A DNA stretch of 40,139 bases from Pyrinomonadaceae bacterium (GTDB lineage Bacteria > Acidobacteriota > Blastocatellia > Pyrinomonadales > Pyrinomonadaceae): NCBI GenBank assembly GCA_025054715.1, contig JANWYH010000007.1:100138-140276 (forward strand), read 5' to 3'. The notes under the pieces are model-generated. The model made no database searches, was not told the DNA's origin, and saw only the letters and a list, made by a program, of their open reading frames with translations. Made by a program: the position numbers and the translations under genes. This document shows, in pieces, positions 33,424 through 40,139 of this stretch; within the stretch, counting starts at the first letter, position 1; the number at the start of each line of letters is the position of its first letter.

Positions 33424-34035
33424 ATGTGTAGTTGCAAAACCTTTCCCAGTTTAACCCTAATCATCGCTGTTACAGTAATAACCCTTTTAGCGACGGCTTT
33501 CTTCTTTGACCGAAAACAGGAAGCTATCAACCAAAATTCTTCAAAATCTATATACGATTTCACGGTTCTCGACATAGATGGTAATCCCGTAAAAATGAGC
33601 AAATTCAAAGGAAACGTCCTCTTGATAGTAAATGTAGCCAGCAGATGCGGATATACGCCTCAATATGAAGGTTTACAAGCAATCTATGAAAAATATAAGG
33701 AGAAGGGTTTTTACGTTTTAGGCTTTCCAGCAAATAATTTCGGAAATCAAGAACCTGGAACAAATGAAGAGATAAAAGAATTCTGCACCACTCGATATAG
33801 GGTAACTTTTCCAATGTTTGCGAAGATCTCTGTAAAGGGCCAAGATCAGCATCCTCTCTACAAGTTTTTAACCGACAGGGAAACAAACCCGGAATTCGGC
33901 GGTGAAATAACTTGGAATTTCAACAAATTCCTTATCGATCGTAACGGTAAAATCGTTGCTCGATTTTCCTCAAAAGACAAACCGGAAAGCCAGCTCGTAA
34001 TTGAAACAATCGAAAAATACCTAAACGAAAGATGA
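33424..34035 (+). CDS. Membrane-anchored glutathione peroxidase family protein
   Basis: A 203-residue thiol peroxidase of the GPx family. After a Cys-rich start (MCSCK) and one hydrophobic anchor ([20 protein letters not shown]) comes the catalytic domain with C75 in [10 protein letters not shown]109 in GNQEPG and W164/N165 in TWNFNKF, the complete tetrad with cysteine in place of selenocysteine. [12 protein letters not shown] carries a second conserved cysteine. The ATG at 33424 follows AGGAGG by four bases; an upstream in-frame codon at 33379 lies within the promoter region and is rejected. Most bacterial GPx proteins are cytosolic, so the anchor suggests work at the periplasmic face, perhaps on lipid peroxides. 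Its stop overlaps the lpxD start. Confidence 0.9.
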   Translation: MCSCKTFPSLTLIIAVTVITLLATAFFFDRKQEAINQNSSKSIYDFTVLDIDGNPVKMSKFKGNVLLIVNVASRCGYTPQYEGLQAIYEKYKEKGFYVLGFPANNFGNQEPGTNEEIKEFCTTRYRVTFPMFAKISVKGQDQHPLYKFLTDRETNPEFGGEITWNFNKFLIDRNGKIVARFSSKDKPESQLVIETIEKYLNER

Positions 34036-35054
34036 AGGCTAGAGAAATTGCCGCTCTTTTTAAGGGTGAAGTCATCGGAGACCCTGAAACGGAGGTCTTC
34101 CATATCGCTTCATTAGACACTGCAAAAAAAGGAGATATAGCTTTCATCGAGTCCGAAAGCAAGCTAAGAGCGCAAACGGAAGCTTCTTGCCTAATAGTTC
34201 CTAAAAACTTTTCTTCTCCAGTTAACAGCACAATCATAAAAGTTGAAAACCCAAAACTTACCTTTGCCAAGCTAGCAGCATTACTAAATAAACCAGAATT
34301 TCCAGAAAAGATAAGCAAAACAGCAATAATTAGCACTTCAGCTAAAGTTGAAGCTAGCTTCGTAGGCGAATTCGTAGTTGTAGGTGAAAATAGTAAGATT
34401 GGTCAAAAAACTATCGTTCTTGATGGCGTAAAAGTAGGTAAGAACGTATCAATAGGTGAAAACTGCAAAATCTATTCAAACGTTGTAATCTATGACAACG
34501 TTACCATTGGAAATAACTGCATTATTCACTCAGGAGCAGTAATCGGAGCAGACGGATTTGGTTTTGTTCGTGATAAAACCGGATACGTCAAATTCCCACA
34601 AGTCGGCACGGTCGTGATTGAAGACGATGTTGAAATAGGAGCTAATACATGCATTGACAGAGGAGCTCTGGATGAAACTAGAATAGGAGCCGGGACAAAA
34701 ATAGATAATCTTGTTCAGGTCGGGCACAATGTCAGAATTGGTAAAAGGGTCATAATAGCCGCCCAAACAGGCATCTCAGGTAGCGTAGTAATCGAAGATG
34801 ATTGCGTAATAGGCGGTCAAGTTGGTATCGGCGATCACGTAACGCTACAAAGCGGTGCTACAATAGGCTCACAAGCTGGTGTCTTGCCAGGTAAAATTGT
34901 CCGAAAAGGTGTCTGGTGGGGAACACCTATACAGCCTCTTAATGAATACAAAAGACTTCACGCTCACTTCAAAAGCTTAATAAGCTTCAAAGAAAGACTA
35001 AAAAATCTAGAAAAACTTGTAAATGAAATCTTGTCTCGTCTAGATAAAACTTAA
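34032..35054 (+). CDS. lpxD: LpxD, UDP-3-O-acylglucosamine N-acyltransferase
   Basis: A 340-residue left-handed beta-helix acyltransferase of lipid A synthesis (third step). The N-terminal uridine-binding domain (about 1-100) is followed by many hexapeptide repeats. The catalytic His is H232 in [10 protein letters not shown], with [20 protein letters not shown] after it. The C-terminal helix ends in a Lys-rich segment. The start overlaps the GPx stop as ATGA. lpxD is more often found with bamA, fabZ or lpxA; pairing with a peroxidase is unusual. Its presence fixes the organism as an LPS-making diderm. Confidence 0.95.
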   Translation: MKAREIAALFKGEVIGDPETEVFHIASLDTAKKGDIAFIESESKLRAQTEASCLIVPKNFSSPVNSTIIKVENPKLTFAKLAALLNKPEFPEKISKTAIISTSAKVEASFVGEFVVVGENSKIGQKTIVLDGVKVGKNVSIGENCKIYSNVVIYDNVTIGNNCIIHSGAVIGADGFGFVRDKTGYVKFPQVGTVVIEDDVEIGANTCIDRGALDETRIGAGTKIDNLVQVGHNVRIGKRVIIAAQTGISGSVVIEDDCVIGGQVGIGDHVTLQSGATIGSQAGVLPGKIVRKGVWWGTPIQPLNEYKRLHAHFKSLISFKERLKNLEKLVNEILSRLDKT

Positions 35055-35366
35055 ATTGCACTCTGCAATCCTGTAGAACAAGTCATTCCCTTCAAAATAA
35101 GCTAAAAGAAGCGATTTAGTAAGTATATAGCATCTGACTGATTTCCGGTCATATTGTTAGAGCGGCACGCCAGAGATAATCTTCTAGAATGCTTACTACA
35201 GATAACCTACTGCGAAAACAACAATCTACTTATTTATCACTCATTACTGCTAAAGACTGTCAAGAGAAGTAGATTCTTATGTTATCAGACGCATTGAGAC
35301 GGCTACAACTGTTTCTTTAGGTTATCATTCAGATCGCTAATGTTACTCAAATCCTTTTCTTTTTCT
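35055..35366. other. Convergent intergenic stretch
   Basis: A 312-base gap between the 3' ends of lpxD and the secreted protein gene. It opens with the perfect small hairpin ATTGCA-CTC-TGCAAT (35055-35069) right after the lpxD stop, without a T-run. Beyond that I see no ribosome site, RNA signature or repeat. Confidence 0.5.
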
Positions 35367-37085
35367 TTAGTAGTAAATCTTACCTATCACGAAGCCGTTG
35401 GGTGTGAAGGTTATGTAGATGTCTTCGGCAATATAAACGGAAGCCGTCGGGAAAGTCTGTCTTTTGGATGCAACCTCAAAAAAGTAAACCTCACCCGCAG
35501 GAACGTTCAAAAATCTAAAATACCCAAACGCATTAGTAAGCGTAAATTGTGTGTTACCAGATGCATCAGTTAGATAAACAGCAGCATTAGCAACATACCG
35601 ACCATTGCTTCCTATCACTCTCCCCTGAACCGTAACCGAACCAGCAGAAGGAACTATACAACTGGGCGTTTGAAGCTGACAAAGTCCACCAAAGGTTAAA
35701 GTCGCTCTGGCTTGAGTCGCATTCGCAGTCTCATCGAGAAAAGTAAACTGTGTAGCATTCACACCGCTACCTGTCAATGCTATCTGATTCGGACAAGCAG
35801 TAGGTGTAACTGCTACTCTGTAGCTTATGCTTGCATTTGTAAAAGCCGAAACACTACCAGGATTCCATTCCACAATCCCGCTTCCACCAATCGAAGGCTG
35901 GCTTACAATACTTCCTTGCGTAACTACTAAATTGCCTTGAAATGTTACATTCGCGTTTGAAGTAACGCCAGGCACAAACGAACGAAATGTCCTGTTGGGA
36001 GTAGAGAAAGTAATCGGGTAAGGTGTTTGATTCTGAATCGTAAATGTAAGTGTATAAACCGTCGTTAACCCTTGAGCCGGTGGATTAGGACCTGATACAT
36101 GAGTTAGGTTTTGTGTAACCTGTGGTTTTGTAGGTTTACTACCAGCATCAGTCGGTAAATACAACCTAAAACTTCCTGGCTCAGGTTGACTAGTCGGTGC
36201 ATCCGCAGGATGTCCGTCATCCGTCACAAGACAAGTAACTTGATTTTCATCACCTATTGCAACGTTCTGCGTCCATAATCCATAAAGGCCACTAAAATTC
36301 GGATAAGTTATAAAATTAAAAGCCCAACCGTTATTCCCAGTGCCTGCTGCACTAGCTGAACCAGACATTAGAGTATACGGAATTGTAACATTGTAACTTC
36401 CATCAACTGACGCAAACTGTATCTGACTTAAACTGTTATTATCATTATCAAAATCCATGCTTCTAAATCCGCAACCCCTAATTACATAAGGGTAGAAAAG
36501 ATGACTCTTGGGATTCGGTATTGGTGAGCCTCTGTGTCCTAAACCCAAGTAACTTTCAGCATATACATTATACTCTCTTCCATCAGCGCTTGGGTCACTA
36601 TCATGAGCACGAACACCATAAATGTTGACATCGTCTCCGGTTATAACGCTTACTCTTAATTCCCAATGTCCATTTTGCGGGTTGTTAATATCGGCTAAAG
36701 TTACCCACTGTTGGTTATTAGTGCTAGAATTATTGCCAGTTAACGTTGCTAAGATAGCACCCGAAGGATTCAACAAAACATAATTGGTTTGAGTATCCCA
36801 TGCTCCTCCATTCTGTCTTTCTCCTATTGTGCCGCTAGTCAGTTCGAAAATGTTAGGATCAAAAATTTGAACAACTAATCGAGGGCTAGAAGGAGGAACT
36901 TCAATAAAAAACGCATAATATTTATTGGTAGTTATATATTGACCACCACCTGAAGTAGCAGATACATAATCGCCTTGTGCTCTTGTGTTAGTTTGCTGAA
37001 CGAACCATTGATTTTGTAGGGTTCCACCAGCAAAAATCGCTTCTGCAATCAATAATGAAAGTGTATAAAAAATTACTCTTTTCAT
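35367..37085 (-). CDS. Large secreted protein with C-terminal carboxypeptidase-regulatory-like domain
   Basis: A 572-residue exported protein: signal peptide (MKRVIFYTLSLLIAEAIFA), then a region of short beta strands rich in Asn, Thr and Ser (20-330), a DUF11-like Ig-type repeat (about 335-450, TVYTLTFTIQNQTPYPITF) and a carboxypeptidase-regulatory-like domain (about 483-572, TVQGRVIGSNGRYVANAAVY, FGYFRFLNVPAGEVYFFEV). The last domain in this form ends many surface proteins of Acidobacteriota. No cell-wall anchor or transmembrane tail follows. Function unknown; surface binding or matrix structure is plausible. It has its own promoter (37152-37180) and stands alone. Confidence 0.85.
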   Translation of the reverse strand: MKRVIFYTLSLLIAEAIFAGGTLQNQWFVQQTNTRAQGDYVSATSGGGQYITTNKYYAFFIEVPPSSPRLVVQIFDPNIFELTSGTIGERQNGGAWDTQTNYVLLNPSGAILATLTGNNSSTNNQQWVTLADINNPQNGHWELRVSVITGDDVNIYGVRAHDSDPSADGREYNVYAESYLGLGHRGSPIPNPKSHLFYPYVIRGCGFRSMDFDNDNNSLSQIQFASVDGSYNVTIPYTLMSGSASAAGTGNNGWAFNFITYPNFSGLYGLWTQNVAIGDENQVTCLVTDDGHPADAPTSQPEPGSFRLYLPTDAGSKPTKPQVTQNLTHVSGPNPPAQGLTTVYTLTFTIQNQTPYPITFSTPNRTFRSFVPGVTSNANVTFQGNLVVTQGSIVSQPSIGGSGIVEWNPGSVSAFTNASISYRVAVTPTACPNQIALTGSGVNATQFTFLDETANATQARATLTFGGLCQLQTPSCIVPSAGSVTVQGRVIGSNGRYVANAAVYLTDASGNTQFTLTNAFGYFRFLNVPAGEVYFFEVASKRQTFPTASVYIAEDIYITFTPNGFVIGKIYY

Positions 37086-37151
37086 TGTCTTACCTGTTTG
37101 ATTTTTCGTTGAGAGCGAAACAAGGGCTTGCTTAGCTTCGCCTAATCTTGG

Positions 37152-37180
37152 ATTTTAGTAAAAAGAATTTGTAATATCAA
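37152..37180 (-). promoter_or_regulatory. Sigma-70-type promoter of the secreted protein gene
   Basis: On the minus strand TTGATA (37175-37180), a 17-base spacer and TAAAAT (37152-37157) match the consensus boxes at five of six positions each with ideal spacing. The leader would be about 60 bases and contains a loose GCGAAGC/TTTCGC stem. This is the best promoter by eye in the window. Confidence 0.6.
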
Positions 37181-37239
37181 CAAAAAGTTTTAACAACGTG
37201 GATAGAAAAATTTAATTTGGAAATGATAGCAAAGAGTTT

Positions 37240-38217
37240 TTATTTAGTTTTAAGAAGATGTTCGTATTCGCCGCTTTCAGTCCATTTTAGAATTTCTGAA
37301 ACTCGCCAAACAGGAAAGGGATGTGTAAGTCCTGCATTGATTATATCGGCCCAGAATTTATCGAGCCATTTTTCATCGTAGTTTCTTTGGAATTCACGAG
37401 CTTGCTCGAGAAATTGTTCATAGTTAACCTTTGAGGCGAAGGTTCCTCCACAAAGCTTCATCATTGTTCTGCCAATTACATGTGGATTTTGAGTTACAAG
37501 TAGCGCAGCTCTATCGCATGAAAGCTCTGCTCTTCGCATCCAAGCAAGAAGTGCTCCCCGCATAGCAGCTGTCAGCAACTCTTTAACTATGGCGGCAACA
37601 GGAAGCGAGGCCAAAGGAATTTGAGCAGCGGCTAAAATCAATTGTGCAGCAGTAAGATAAAGAACATGCTCGGCATGAATATGACCGACTTCGTGAGAGA
37701 TTACTGCTAAAATCTCTTCGTCGTTTAATCTTTCAATAAGGCTAGAGTGTAAGACTATTATTGGTTTTTCAACCCCTCCGGTAAAAGCATTTGCAACTGG
37801 ATTCTGTTGAATAAAAAGCTCAGGCATTTCAACTCCGAGCGTAGTGCAGGCGACTTGAAGTTTTGCATAAAGGTCTGGGCATTGCTTTGGAGTAACCTTT
37901 ATAGCACTAGCAGTAAAGAGAACTCTAATTGCTGACTCCCCGGTCACTTCAAGAAGCTTCTTTAGAGCTGAATCAATCCCTGGTATCGCTTTTAAGGCAG
38001 CAAGTGCTCGGCTATCAGCCGGATGAATGTAATCGTGCTTGCTTAAGTCAGCAAACTTCTTATGAGGTTCATTTGATAAGGGCAACCTACAACGACCACA
38101 AATTGCCTGATTGTTTTTGTAATCTTCTCGAACTTGGTTTTTCTGTCCGCAATAACGACATTTAACGAAAAATTTTCTTTCTATCGTAGATTCTCCGTTT
38201 TTAGCTTTTTCTTCCAT
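37240..38217 (-). CDS. M48-family zinc metallopeptidase with N-terminal zinc ribbon
   Basis: A 325-residue HtpX/M48-like protease. A zinc ribbon (CRYC at 20-23, CGRC at 40-43) precedes the peptidase domain, whose site is HEVGH at 175-179 with H183 nearby and the third-ligand helix RRAELSCDRAALL (E231). The hydrophobic stretch 188-225 (LYLTAAQLILAAAQIPLAS onwards) probably dips into the membrane. It is four bases downstream of lemA. M48 proteases and LemA are frequent neighbours. The target is unknown; envelope quality control is likely. The added zinc ribbon is less common than the plain HtpX layout. Confidence 0.9.
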   Translation of the reverse strand: MEEKAKNGESTIERKFFVKCRYCGQKNQVREDYKNNQAICGRCRLPLSNEPHKKFADLSKHDYIHPADSRALAALKAIPGIDSALKKLLEVTGESAIRVLFTASAIKVTPKQCPDLYAKLQVACTTLGVEMPELFIQQNPVANAFTGGVEKPIIVLHSSLIERLNDEEILAVISHEVGHIHAEHVLYLTAAQLILAAAQIPLASLPVAAIVKELLTAAMRGALLAWMRRAELSCDRAALLVTQNPHVIGRTMMKLCGGTFASKVNYEQFLEQAREFQRNYDEKWLDKFWADIINAGLTHPFPVWRVSEILKWTESGEYEHLLKTK

Positions 38218-38221
38218 AGCA

Positions 38222-38839
38222 TCACTTTTGATTTTTTCTCATTGTATTTGGATCGGGAAGCGAGGGAGCAGATTGAGCACCTTCTTGTGCTTGGAAATAA
38301 GGCTCTTCCTTAAAACCGAAAAGCTTTGCTGTGATAACTGTCGGAAATTGATTGAGGCTTGTGTTATATTCTCTGACAGCATTGTTATAGTCTGTTCTTG
38401 CCACAGCTATTCTGTTTTCAGTTCCCGCCAATTCATCTTGAGTCTTCAGGAAAAGCTCGTTCGAGCGGAGTTGAGGATATTGCTCTTGAAGCATCAAAAG
38501 TCGCCCAATGGTCCCACCGAAGCTGTTTGCTGCTTCTATTACAGCTTGGCGTTGTTCCGGTGTTTTCTCTTCACTTGGCGCAGCCTGAGTAGCATTGAGA
38601 AGCCTAGAACGTGCCTCAGCTATTTGGCCGAAAACTTCCTGCTCTTGAATGCCAGCCATCTGTGCTGCCTTCACAAGATTTGGAACAAGATCAGCCCTAC
38701 GTTGAAGCTGAGCTTCAACGTTTGCCCATTTTGCCTTAACGTTCTGTTGCTGGGCAACTAAAGTGTTATACCCACATCCACTGGTAAAAAGTAGAAAGAA
38801 TGAAACTCCTACCAAAATAAAAATCTTCTCCAACTTCAT
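38222..38839 (-). CDS. lemA: LemA family lipoprotein
   Basis: A 205-residue LemA protein with a lipoprotein signal (lipobox TSGC, C22). The family pattern follows: YNTLVAQQQNVKAKWANVEA, QRRADLVPNLVKAAQ, LMLQEQYPQLRSNELFLKTQ, and RTDYNNAVREYNTSLNQFP. Long antiparallel helices are expected on the periplasmic side. Its exact role is not established in the family. Neighbouring TPM-domain and M48 genes are a recurrent association. Confidence 0.93.
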   Translation of the reverse strand: MKLEKIFILVGVSFFLLFTSGCGYNTLVAQQQNVKAKWANVEAQLQRRADLVPNLVKAAQMAGIQEQEVFGQIAEARSRLLNATQAAPSEEKTPEQRQAVIEAANSFGGTIGRLLMLQEQYPQLRSNELFLKTQDELAGTENRIAVARTDYNNAVREYNTSLNQFPTVITAKLFGFKEEPYFQAQEGAQSAPSLPDPNTMRKNQK

Positions 38840-38883
38840 ATAGTAGTCCTCTTCGTTTTCGATTATAGCATTTTTTCAAATCC

Positions 38884-39612
38884 TTAATCCATCTTGTCTA
38901 TCTGCATAACGAAACTCTCTATCTCTTTCATGTAAGCAGCAAACAACTGATTCAATAAAACATCATCATATTCTTTTTCTCTATCTCGCATTTCAAGTAT
39001 TTTGAGAAAAGGCTCTTTATTGATCTGTAAATGTTTGGAAGCTATTTCAACAACATCTCTCTTTTTTACAGGTGGATCAATGCCAAGAAGAATGAGCGAA
39101 GCTCGAAGTAAGGTAATGAAACTCGACACGCTCCTTACCATAAGTTCGGAAAGTCTCTCGGCGGAACCGTAGGCTGAAACATACAATTTCCTTAATCGGA
39201 TCAGCTTGCCTCTAAGTTCATATTCTATCTGGTGCCGTAAATTTTTATCAGAAACCTCAACGTCAGCCAAAATGTCGTCTCCAAAGAGCACTACTCGACT
39301 CTTTTTCATCTGATAAAGTTCTATTGGGAAAACATCAGAAGAAGTGATAAGTTCGCTAACGGTAAAATAAGCTGGAGGACGATGTCCAAGTTTTTGCCAT
39401 TCTCTTACAGCAGCATGAGCTAGAAGTAGATCTTCGGGGGTTATTTTATGTAAAGCTATTATTAGATCATAGTCAGAAACCCCGCGTTTAAACTCACCTG
39501 TAGTTGCTGAACCATAAAGGATAACCGCAGCAAGATTTTTGCCATGTGTGCTCTTAAGATCTTCAACAAACATTTCCAATTCTTTACTTCCAAATTCTTC
39601 TTTTTCAAGCAT
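38884..39612 (-). CDS. Nucleotidyltransferase-domain protein
   Basis: A 242-residue protein with a minimal nucleotidyltransferase fold at the N-terminus: LYGSATTGEFKRGVSDYDLI at 32-51 has the GS motif and the D47/D49 metal pair. The rest is helical (RHQIEYELRGKLIRLRKLYV), like HEPN-type or substrate-binding helical tails. Members range from antibiotic adenylyltransferases to toxin-antitoxin MNT proteins, and no separate HEPN gene is adjacent. It lies 13 bases after the TPM gene and 44 before lemA, so an envelope-linked regulatory role is possible but unproven. Confidence 0.78.
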   Translation of the reverse strand: MLEKEEFGSKELEMFVEDLKSTHGKNLAAVILYGSATTGEFKRGVSDYDLIIALHKITPEDLLLAHAAVREWQKLGHRPPAYFTVSELITSSDVFPIELYQMKKSRVVLFGDDILADVEVSDKNLRHQIEYELRGKLIRLRKLYVSAYGSAERLSELMVRSVSSFITLLRASLILLGIDPPVKKRDVVEIASKHLQINKEPFLKILEMRDREKEYDDVLLNQLFAAYMKEIESFVMQIDKMD

Positions 39613-39625
39613 AAATTTTTACTCC

Positions 39626-40139
39626 TTACCAATCTCCTCCGGCTCCGCCCCCTCCGAAGTCGCCTCCACCACCAAAACCTCCCCAATCTCCTCCATCCCA
39701 ATCACTCCCACCAGACGACCAGCCAGAACCACTACCAACAGGAAAAACAAAAAAACCTGTGTTGTTTCTGCGCTTTCTTTTTCCTATACCCCCAAAAAGC
39801 ACGAACAATATTAAAATGATAATTAGAATAAAACAAATCTCACAGCGGCCGACTTGGAAATTATCCCGTTGTGACGGATTTGATTTTTTATCCTCAGAGA
39901 CCTTTGTTGATGATTGCTTCTCTTGGATTTTTTGAATGTAAGCCTCAATTGTGTCTACAATTCCTTTTGCATAATTGCCTTGACGAAACGCAGGAACTAA
40001 GTATTGCCTCTGAATCTGTCCTACTACGCCGTCGGGCAGTTCATCCTCTAAATCACGACTCACATGAGTAAAATACTTCCTATCATCAAAGGCAATAAAA
40101 AGTAATAATCCAGGATTATCATCTTCCTTTGATCCAATT
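39626..40139 (-). CDS. TPM-domain (YgcG-like) membrane protein, 5' end off the window
   Basis: The frame is open from the right edge. Its first visible residues (KEDDNPGLLLFIAFDDRKYF, then THVSRDLEDELPDG) are the middle of a TPM domain, so the internal GTG at 40063 is not the start. After about 110 residues comes one transmembrane segment (CFILIIILILFVLFGG), then a basic stop and a tail of Gly/Trp/Asp/Ser ending GGGGDFGGGGAGGDW. This matches the YgcG/TPM family, commonly encoded beside lemA. It is the first visible gene of this cluster; its promoter lies outside. Confidence 0.88.
   Translation of the reverse strand, partial: IGSKEDDNPGLLLFIAFDDRKYFTHVSRDLEDELPDGVVGQIQRQYLVPAFRQGNYAKGIVDTIEAYIQKIQEKQSSTKVSEDKKSNPSQRDNFQVGRCEICFILIIILILFVLFGGIGKRKRRNNTGFFVFPVGSGSGWSSGGSDWDGGDWGGFGGGGDFGGGGAGGDW

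Noticed and set aside
38335-38345. A further AACTGTCGG-like word resembling the shared glycan leader
   Set aside because: It lies inside the lemA coding sequence, lacks the -10 box and the GACA half, and is short enough to be chance.
39626-39700. Gly-rich coding repeats as a DNA tandem repeat or surface-repeat protein
   Set aside because: The Gly/Trp tail is the normal C-terminus of TPM/YgcG proteins and the codons are too irregular for a tandem DNA repeat.
1-40139. CRISPR arrays, tRNA/rRNA genes, integrase or transposase genes
   Set aside because: No regularly spaced direct repeats, no tRNA-like cloverleaf with the GTTCRA motif, and no recombinase motif were found on either strand.

Overview
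The window looks like part of a chromosome from a diderm (LPS-type) bacterium with about 40% GC. The envelope genes (LpxD, ADP-heptose synthesis, polysaccharide export) support a Gram-negative. The C-terminal carboxypeptidase-regulatory-like domain of the secreted protein at 35367-37085 has a form I associate with Acidobacteriota of the Blastocatellia type. That placement is an inference from family resemblance, not proof. Nearly all genes lie on the minus strand; the exceptions are mutS, a PNPOx-family gene and the GPx-lpxD pair. No rRNA, tRNA, CRISPR array or intact mobile element was seen.

Region 1 (1-21866, minus strand) is a 22-kb surface polysaccharide / O-antigen locus of the Wzx/Wzy type. 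In transcription order it runs: outer-membrane export protein, Wzc-like tyrosine kinase co-polymerase, GDP-mannose 3,5-epimerase, methyltransferase, nucleotide-sugar dehydrogenase, GT2; then GT4, Wzx flippase, two methyltransferases, epimerase, Wzy-like polymerase, an RfaE2-GmhA fusion, heptose-7-phosphate kinase and a GT9 heptosyltransferase; then an RmlD-like reductase, a UDP-HexNAc 2-epimerase, a WbuB-like GT4, a WecA/WbpL-like initiating transferase and an HprK-like P-loop kinase that runs off the left edge. Genes overlap by a few bases almost throughout. Only two real gaps break the run, and both carry the same 39-bp promoter-plus-leader element with a TGTC-N8-GACA inverted repeat.

Region 2 (21982-25723) holds mutS and then 1.1 kb without a recognisable gene but rich in inverted repeats. 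Strand composition flips sharply in the middle of mutS (T-rich to A-rich on the coding strand), and the gene-free stretch ends in a sequence resembling a XerCD dif site. Together these raise the possibility of a replication terminus or a recombination boundary.

Region 3 (25724-35054) has a PNPOx-family flavoprotein gene meeting clpA tail to tail. A seven-gene minus-strand run follows: Cys-less redoxin, exported His-domain/ATP-grasp dikinase-like protein, TPR lipoprotein, unknown exported protein, cyclase-family lipoprotein, clpS, clpA. Diverging from it is a membrane-anchored glutathione peroxidase translationally coupled to lpxD.

Region 4 (35367-40139, minus strand) has a large secreted protein with its own promoter and a LemA / TPM / M48 / nucleotidyltransferase cluster whose first gene is cut by the right edge.

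Most promising for novelty: the shared leader element, the exported dikinase with reordered domains, the RfaE2-GmhA fusion, the plant-like GDP-mannose epimerase in a bacterial glycan locus, the glycan-operon HprK-like kinase, and the mutS composition break with the nearby dif-like site.
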